Origin: Scatosoma sp045124465
GTDB lineage: Bacteria > Bacillota > Clostridia > Christensenellales > Borkfalkiaceae
Assembly: GCA_045124465.1 (NCBI GenBank)
Contig: JBGVLV010000022.1
Location: forward strand, 62,001-126,000
DNA length: 64,000 bases
Reading direction: 5' to 3'
Below the pieces are notes generated by a model. The model did not search any database. It was not told the origin of the DNA and worked only from the letters and a program-made list of their open reading frames with translations. Position 1 is the first letter of the stretch, and every line of letters begins with the position of its first letter. The translations under genes and the position numbers were made by a program. Shown one piece after another: positions 60,101-64,000 of the stretch.

Positions 60101-60345
60101 GCGATCCGCTCGGCGGTGGTGACGAGGTGGAGGGCGTGTATATCGAGGCATTGCGTTACGTTATTTTAAGCGGCAGCGCGTCCATTTCTATGATACAGCG
60201 TAAATGTTCCGTCGGTTATAACAAAGCGGGCAAGATCGTCGAATGGATGGAAGATATGGGTTACATATCCAGTTTCGACGGCGCGAAAGCGAGAAAGGTG
60301 CTCATCACCAAAGAAGAATTCGAGAGCAAATACGGCTCGCTTTAA
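57121..60345 (+). CDS. ftsK: DNA translocase FtsK/SpoIIIE
   Basis: The 1074-residue protein has four to five N-terminal membrane helices (residues 20-195), a long Pro/Gln/Glu/Arg-rich linker (about 200-600) and the motor with Walker A GSSGSGKS near residue 751, then VIIIDELADLML and KARAAGIHLIVATQRPS. The C-terminal gamma winged-helix domain (SISMIQRKCSVGYNKAGKIV) reads KOPS/SRS sequences. The start is TTG 57121 after AGGAGG. The length of the linker is unusual. In a spore former this or a paralogue pumps the chromosome into the forespore. Confidence 0.96.
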   Translation: MRKREEKTEKVKKNKKESELVTQESLCAVCALFSLLALLILCTRSLIFGEIGNAVHAFLTGVFGYLAYPLTLGALYLSVTALFEKRLVKNRKAGLCIALTAISAALIVHTAATYSWPIEGYISKCFYAGENFPSATATGWLGGLIVFAVSSVTSKVGAIVFFSVLTVFFGYLTFVIFKKRSSEKTPKASSAQETQTIQTAPVEIPLSQPSAPVYQQGQAPQPLYQQPVQAPQPSYPTYDATVFEQRPGVSLSDERQTPVSEQKQGVNGNYSGGSFSPFGTSQTLRESPENAQTDYRDSRAFLFGSSPAENFQRNLIFDPNSRVNKLPPVEPERSAPTGNGYMPSYSEAYQNSVNESSVERPVKIVADRSEERRAERDPYTLSTGDSVAPMRPIAEPTVAPQTPISYPTVEESRTPSEPPYVPPMVTPSEPQYTVEPERPTREETTEYKRHEYMDLFSTSNPNIFGGEERSSYLDVPEELPSRESDRNDWEEEPRSRDEGLRIFDEPELDEPTDRGRGGEEFDRIVDDERDFEMESPRDRNADPFGTEFGSDRSRGIGFDTEDRGVAETRPVVSEPAPTPPPPPPKPRVIKPYVRVPLDDFDCRDVEPTSNLAEVEETKANIIATLDDFKVTGASIASVTFGPTVTRYNVTIPRNISPRKVVALDQSIAISLHSSGVNIYPNYEDGVVSIEVPNKDRQFVQLGCMLTGDTFVNAKSSSLMFTMGKDVGNRKVYGDISKMIHLLVAGSSGSGKSVFLGSLIVSMIYKYSPEELRLILIDPKKTEFVLYNDLPHLMINEIITDVNKAVQSLNWAIGEMNRRYGLFEQMSRAGTYVVNLDQYNAHLEKSERLPKIVIIIDELADLMLAAKKDIEDRIQNLTQKARAAGIHLIVATQRPSTDVITGVIKSNLPTRIAFAVATDVDSRVILDQSGAQKLLGKGDFLYTMQGINTPVRVQSAFISAEDSQRVVNFIKANNEAYYDENATAFINNTRGAATGDPLGGGDEVEGVYIEALRYVILSGSASISMIQRKCSVGYNKAGKIVEWMEDMGYISSFDGAKARKVLITKEEFESKYGSL

Positions 60346-60403
60346 AAATTGAAGAAATTTTAAAATATTTTATAAATCAGGCGTACGTTTGTCATATTTA
60401 TTG

Positions 60404-60412
60404 TGATATAAT
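60404..60412 (+). promoter_or_regulatory. Extended -10 promoter of rimO
   Basis: TGATATAAT has a TGn extension. The only nearby -35-like TTGTCA is just 12 bases upstream, too close to count. Confidence 0.45.
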
Positions 60413-60436
60413 GTACGGGAAAGGACGAACGGAAGA

Positions 60437-61768
60437 ATGTTATCCAACAAACTATTCGGCGTGATCTCCCTCGGTTGCGATAAAAATCGGGTCGATACGG
60501 AGAAACTGCTCGGACTTTTGAAAGACAGGGGCTGTTCTTTGACGGACGATCTTGCAAAAGCGCAGATATTGATCGTGAACACGTGCGCGTTCCTGGAAAG
60601 CGCACGGCAAGAGGCGATCGAAACGGTTTTGGAATGTGCCGATTATAAGAAAGGCAACTTGGAAAAAATAGTAGCGACGGGTTGTCTGCCGCAAAAGTTC
60701 ATCGGGGAACTGTTCGGACCTCTGCAAGAGGCAGACGTGTTCCTTGGAATATCCGACTACGAAAAGATCTTCGAGGCTTTGGAAGAATCGTATAAAACCG
60801 ACGAACGGGTAAACTACGTGGGACGGGGCAAGGACGGATATTTGCGTTCCCGCGTTGTGACGACGGGCGAACATTACGCGTATTTGAAGATCGCGGACGG
60901 GTGCTATAACCATTGTACATATTGCCTTATCCCGAAGATACGCGGTAAATACCGTTCCTATCCGATGGAAGAACTGCTCCGCGAGACGGAGGAACTCGGC
61001 GACGTTTCCGAACTTGTCCTCGTAGCGCAGGATACCACCCGTTACGGGGAGGATCTGTACGGCGAGAACCGTTTTGTGGAACTGCTTAAAAAGCTTTCGG
61101 CATTAGAAAATATCGGAAAGATACGGCTGCTTTATTGCTATCCCGACGTGATAAGCGACGAGCTGATCGAGGAGATCGCGACGAACGAAAAGATATTGCA
61201 TTATATCGATATTCCTTTGCAACATTCGGAAAACAGAGTTCTTAAACTTATGAACCGAAAGGGTACGCGGGAAAGCTATCTGACCCTATTGAAAAAGTTG
61301 CGGGAGAGAATACCCGATATCGCTATTCGCTCCACGTTCATCAGCGGTTTTCCGACGGAAACGGAGGAAGAATTCGAGGGAATGAAAGCGTTTCTGCGCG
61401 AGGCGAAACTGTTCAACTGCGGATTTTTCGCCTATTCGCGCGAACCCGATACGGGCGCGTACCGAATGAACCCGCAAGTCCATCACGCGACGAAAAAACG
61501 CCGCGTAAAGGAACTGTATCGGGTGCAGGAAGAAATATCCGCGCAAACGCTCGCGGGGTTTGTCGGCAAGGAAATAGAAGTCGTATGCGACGGTATCGAT
61601 TACGACAAAAGCTGTTTCGTGGGTCGCGCGTATTTCAACGCTCCCGACATCGACGGCAAAGTGTATTTCAACGCCGCGGAGGCAATGCAAGGCGAAAGCT
61701 ATCTCGTAAAGATCGAACGTGCGGACAGCTACGATCTGTACGGAAAAACGGAGGATTACGTATTATGA
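60437..61768 (+). CDS. rimO: Ribosomal protein S12 methylthiotransferase RimO
   Basis: This radical SAM enzyme methylthiolates Asp of S12. The N-terminal cluster cysteines are Cys14 (SLGCDKNRVD), Cys50 (VNTCAF) and Cys83 (ATGCLPQK). The radical SAM CxxxCxxC is Cys156, Cys160 and Cys163 (GCYNHCTYC). The sequence SLGCDKNRVDTE and the C-terminal TRAM domain ending SYDLYGKTEDYV favour RimO over MiaB. It overlaps pgsA by 4 bases (ATGA). Confidence 0.95.
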   Translation: MLSNKLFGVISLGCDKNRVDTEKLLGLLKDRGCSLTDDLAKAQILIVNTCAFLESARQEAIETVLECADYKKGNLEKIVATGCLPQKFIGELFGPLQEADVFLGISDYEKIFEALEESYKTDERVNYVGRGKDGYLRSRVVTTGEHYAYLKIADGCYNHCTYCLIPKIRGKYRSYPMEELLRETEELGDVSELVLVAQDTTRYGEDLYGENRFVELLKKLSALENIGKIRLLYCYPDVISDELIEEIATNEKILHYIDIPLQHSENRVLKLMNRKGTRESYLTLLKKLRERIPDIAIRSTFISGFPTETEEEFEGMKAFLREAKLFNCGFFAYSREPDTGAYRMNPQVHHATKKRRVKELYRVQEEISAQTLAGFVGKEIEVVCDGIDYDKSCFVGRAYFNAPDIDGKVYFNAAEAMQGESYLVKIERADSYDLYGKTEDYVL

Positions 61769-62364
61769 ATTTACCCAACAAGATCTCGTTGACAAGAATT
61801 TGTCTGATACCCGTGTTCGTAACGGTATTTTTCCTGAACGGCGTTTTGCCGTATAACTTTCTGATCGCGGCGATCGTATTCGGCGTAGCGGCGTTCACCG
61901 ACTTTATCGACGGGCATATCGCCCGTTCGCGCGGGCTTGTCACCAACCTCGGCAAATTCCTCGATCCCATCGCGGATAAGGTGCTTGTGGCGACGGCGAT
62001 GATCTTGCTCCTCACTTTGCGGGAGAACCTGTTCGTTAAATACGGCGACGGGGGAAACGCGTTGTATCTCGTAACGTCGATATCCATTTGCGTTATTTTG
62101 GCGCGCGAACTCATCATAAGCGCCTTCCGCCAGATCGCGGCGGCGAACGGGATCGTAATGGCTGCGGAAAAACTCGGTAAATATAAAACGGTCTGTCAGG
62201 ACGCGGCGATCTTCGTTTTGATACTGGCGACGGATATTTCGGGTACGGCGGGCGAGGTATTCGCGTGGATCGGGTTCGTACTGTTCGCGATCGCAACGGT
62301 GCTTACGGTCTGGTCGGGCATTTCCTACGTGGTCAAGAATAAACAAGTACTGAAAGATAATTGA
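61765..62364 (+). CDS. pgsA: CDP-diacylglycerol-glycerol-3-phosphate 3-phosphatidyltransferase
   Basis: PgsA makes phosphatidylglycerol phosphate. The 199-residue membrane protein has NLPNKISLTRICLIPVF at its start and the CDP-alcohol phosphotransferase motif in DFIDGHIARSRG followed by LGKFLDPIADK, with all the metal-binding aspartates. The ATG at 61765 overlaps the rimO stop, so the pair is coupled. Confidence 0.96.
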   Translation: MNLPNKISLTRICLIPVFVTVFFLNGVLPYNFLIAAIVFGVAAFTDFIDGHIARSRGLVTNLGKFLDPIADKVLVATAMILLLTLRENLFVKYGDGGNALYLVTSISICVILARELIISAFRQIAAANGIVMAAEKLGKYKTVCQDAAIFVLILATDISGTAGEVFAWIGFVLFAIATVLTVWSGISYVVKNKQVLKDN

Positions 62365-62387
62365 GCGAAAGAGGTTCGGCGAAACAG

Positions 62388-63491
62388 ATGAAGAACGCGT
62401 GCGTGGTATTGAATAACGGAAAAAACGATTTTTCTCCGTCGGATATCCTTTCCGTAACGGAACGATTCCGTTCGGGCGGTTACGCGTTCGTCGAAACCCG
62501 TGTACTCGTGTGCGCCGAGGATAAAAAAATAAAAAACGCTCTGTGCGGGCTTAAGGAGGAATACGAAAACTTTTTGGTTCTGACAAACGCCGAACAATAC
62601 GCGGCGGTGGAAAATATCCTTTCGGGACTCTTCCAACAACAGACTTTTCAAACCGCGACGGGAACGGGTATATTCGGCGACGGACAAAAAACTTTGTTTT
62701 TGCTGTCCAAGACCCATTCGGACGGAACGTCCAAATACGTGCAAGAAACGTGTTTGCCGTTTCTGGATCGGAAATACGGCGTGCGGCGGGATAAACTCGT
62801 TATTCGCGCCGTCGGCGCGAACGAAACGCGCGTGGAGAGTTTGATAGCCCGTGCGGAGGAGATCGCACAAGGGAAGATAAACTGTTTCCATACCCGTAAA
62901 TTCGACGAGGACGTCGTCGAGATCGTGTACGGAGAGAACGTTTCGAAAATGTTGGCGGACGACGTTTTGCGGATATTCGCCGAGGGATTGAGCGACACCG
63001 TGTACGCGCTCGACGATACGCCGCTTGCAAAACAGCTCGTGCAACTTCTCAAACTCCGCGGACGGAAGATAAGCGTCGCGGAATCGTTCACGGGCGGTGG
63101 GATCGCCAAACGCATCGTTTCCGTTTCGGGCGCGAGCGAGGTCTACTTCGAGGGCTTGAACACTTACGACGAGGTGTCGAAGATAAAACGGCTGGGAGTT
63201 TCGGAATATACGCTGAAAACGGTGGGCGCGGTATCCGATCAGACGGCGTACGAAATGGCTGCCGGACTGATCGCGACGGGGGATTGCGACGTTTCGATCG
63301 CAACAACGGGTCTTGCAGGTCCGAACACCGATAGATCGATGTTACCCGTAGGGCTTTGCTATATCGCCGTGGGAACGAAAGAACGGGTGTTCGTGTATCG
63401 GTATAAATTCGACGGCGACCGCGAGACGATAACGGAAACGGCGATAAACTATGCGTTGTTTCTCGCGTATAAACAGTTAAAAAATATGTAA
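62388..63491 (+). CDS. cinA: CinA-family protein with degenerate N-terminal domain
   Basis: The C-terminal 155 residues match the nicotinamide-nucleotide amidase domain (KISVAESFTGGGIAKRIVSV, TVGAVSDQTAYEMAAGL, IATTGLAGP). The N-terminal part is in the place of the COG1058 pyrophosphatase domain, but the usual GxELLxG and NxxxLxxxL motifs are not visible, so that activity may be lost. I prefer the ATG at 62388. A TTG at 62361 overlapping pgsA would add nine residues. The pgsA-cinA-recA order is common in Firmicutes. Confidence 0.85.
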   Translation: MKNACVVLNNGKNDFSPSDILSVTERFRSGGYAFVETRVLVCAEDKKIKNALCGLKEEYENFLVLTNAEQYAAVENILSGLFQQQTFQTATGTGIFGDGQKTLFLLSKTHSDGTSKYVQETCLPFLDRKYGVRRDKLVIRAVGANETRVESLIARAEEIAQGKINCFHTRKFDEDVVEIVYGENVSKMLADDVLRIFAEGLSDTVYALDDTPLAKQLVQLLKLRGRKISVAESFTGGGIAKRIVSVSGASEVYFEGLNTYDEVSKIKRLGVSEYTLKTVGAVSDQTAYEMAAGLIATGDCDVSIATTGLAGPNTDRSMLPVGLCYIAVGTKERVFVYRYKFDGDRETITETAINYALFLAYKQLKNM

Positions 63492-63530
63492 AATATATTA
63501 TATACGGAAATAAAAAACAGGAGAAATAAA

Positions 63531-64000
63531 ATGAGTAACGAAAAAAATACGGAAAAGATGAAGGCGCTCGACGCCGTACTTTTGCAGATCGAAAAACAGT
63601 ACGGTAAAGGCTCGATCATGCGCCTTGGCGACGAGGCGGGAAAAACGGAAATAGAAGTTATTCCCTCGGGTTGCTTGACCCTCGATCTCGCGCTCGGTAT
63701 CGGCGGTTTCCCGCGCGGAAGAATCATCGAAATTTACGGCCCCGAATCTTCGGGTAAAACGACGGTCGCTCTCCACGCGATCGCAGAGGCGCAGAAAATG
63801 GGCGGCGTAGCGGCGTTCATCGACGCGGAACACGCGCTCGATCCCGTGTACGCGAAAAAGTTGGGGGTCAACCTCGACGATCTGTACGTTTCCCAACCCG
63901 ATACGGGCGAACAGGCGCTCGATATCACCGAGGCGCTCGTGCGTAGCTCGGCGGTGGACATTATCGTTATCGACTCCGTTGCGGCGCTCACGCCGAAAGC
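63531..64000 (+). CDS. recA: Recombinase RecA, N-terminal part (cut by window edge)
   Basis: The first 156 codons are present. ALDAVLLQIEKQYGKGSIM and the Walker A loop GPESSGKTT at residues 70-78 identify RecA, and IIVIDSVAALTPKA is Walker B and its flank. CAGGAG precedes the ATG. RecA drives homologous recombination and the SOS response. I see no clear LexA box in the 40 bases before the gene. Confidence 0.98.
   Translation, partial: MSNEKNTEKMKALDAVLLQIEKQYGKGSIMRLGDEAGKTEIEVIPSGCLTLDLALGIGGFPRGRIIEIYGPESSGKTTVALHAIAEAQKMGGVAAFIDAEHALDPVYAKKLGVNLDDLYVSQPDTGEQALDITEALVRSSAVDIIVIDSVAALTPK

Noticed and set aside
60389..60412. TTGTCA-TATAAT as a full promoter for rimO
   Set aside because: The spacer is only 12 bases, too short for sigma-A. 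I kept only the extended -10.

Overview
The window looks like a chromosome segment of an anaerobic, spore-forming, Gram-positive bacterium of the Clostridia. The support is a spoIIAA-spoIIAB-sigF operon with a Spo0A-type box upstream, a bacterial V-type ATPase operon in the Enterococcus ntp order, a DivIB-type ftsQ, a MurE with the DNPR motif of meso-diaminopimelate ligases, and strong Shine-Dalgarno sites. I cannot name a genus. Most promoters have near-consensus sigma-A boxes with a 17-base spacer, and most operons end in clear intrinsic terminators.

Layout. 1-600: 3' end of tuf. 700-1010: two tRNA genes on the minus strand with their own promoter and terminator. 1.1-2.7 kb: spoIIA operon. 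2.8-5.6 kb: a CPBP protease, rlmH, an M14 peptidase and tadA. 5.7-13.2 kb: prs, pth, mfd and a large foldase-like lipoprotein. 13.3-22.1 kb: nine-gene V-ATPase operon. 22.1-29.6 kb: FNT channel, metal-responsive ArsR regulator with P-type ATPase, rdgB, a phosphodiesterase, a Na/Pi cotransporter and a second CPBP protein. 29.7-34.8 kb, minus strand: XRE-cupin regulator and potABCD for polyamine uptake. 35.1-35.4 kb, minus strand: rpsT. 35.5-60.3 kb: murI and the division and cell-wall (dcw) cluster, comprising mraZ, rsmH, ftsL, a class B PBP, murE, mraY, murD, ftsW, murA, ftsQ, ftsA, ftsZ, murC and ftsK. 60.4-64 kb: rimO, pgsA, a cinA-like gene and the start of recA.

The only clearly accessory stretch is about 40.34-44.92 kb, inside the dcw cluster. 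It holds pieces of large serine recombinases, a frameshifted IS256-family transposase remnant, small exported or lipoprotein genes and inverted repeats. It is bounded by the intact PBP gene on the left and a second copy of the PBP 3' end on the right. The two 3' ends share 65 identical bases immediately after the KTG codons and then diverge. This fits a decayed element that integrated in the PBP gene and supplied a replacement 3' end, or the collapse of two tandem PBP genes.

Other points of note are a PBP gene whose only well-placed start is ATT, a 209-base coding overlap of murD and ftsW, a possible seven-codon leader peptide overlapping the murC start, a leaderless protease gene, tandem 33-base hairpin repeats, and predicted Na+ coupling of the V-ATPase next to a Na+/phosphate transporter gene. 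I saw no CRISPR array, prophage or antiphage defence system.
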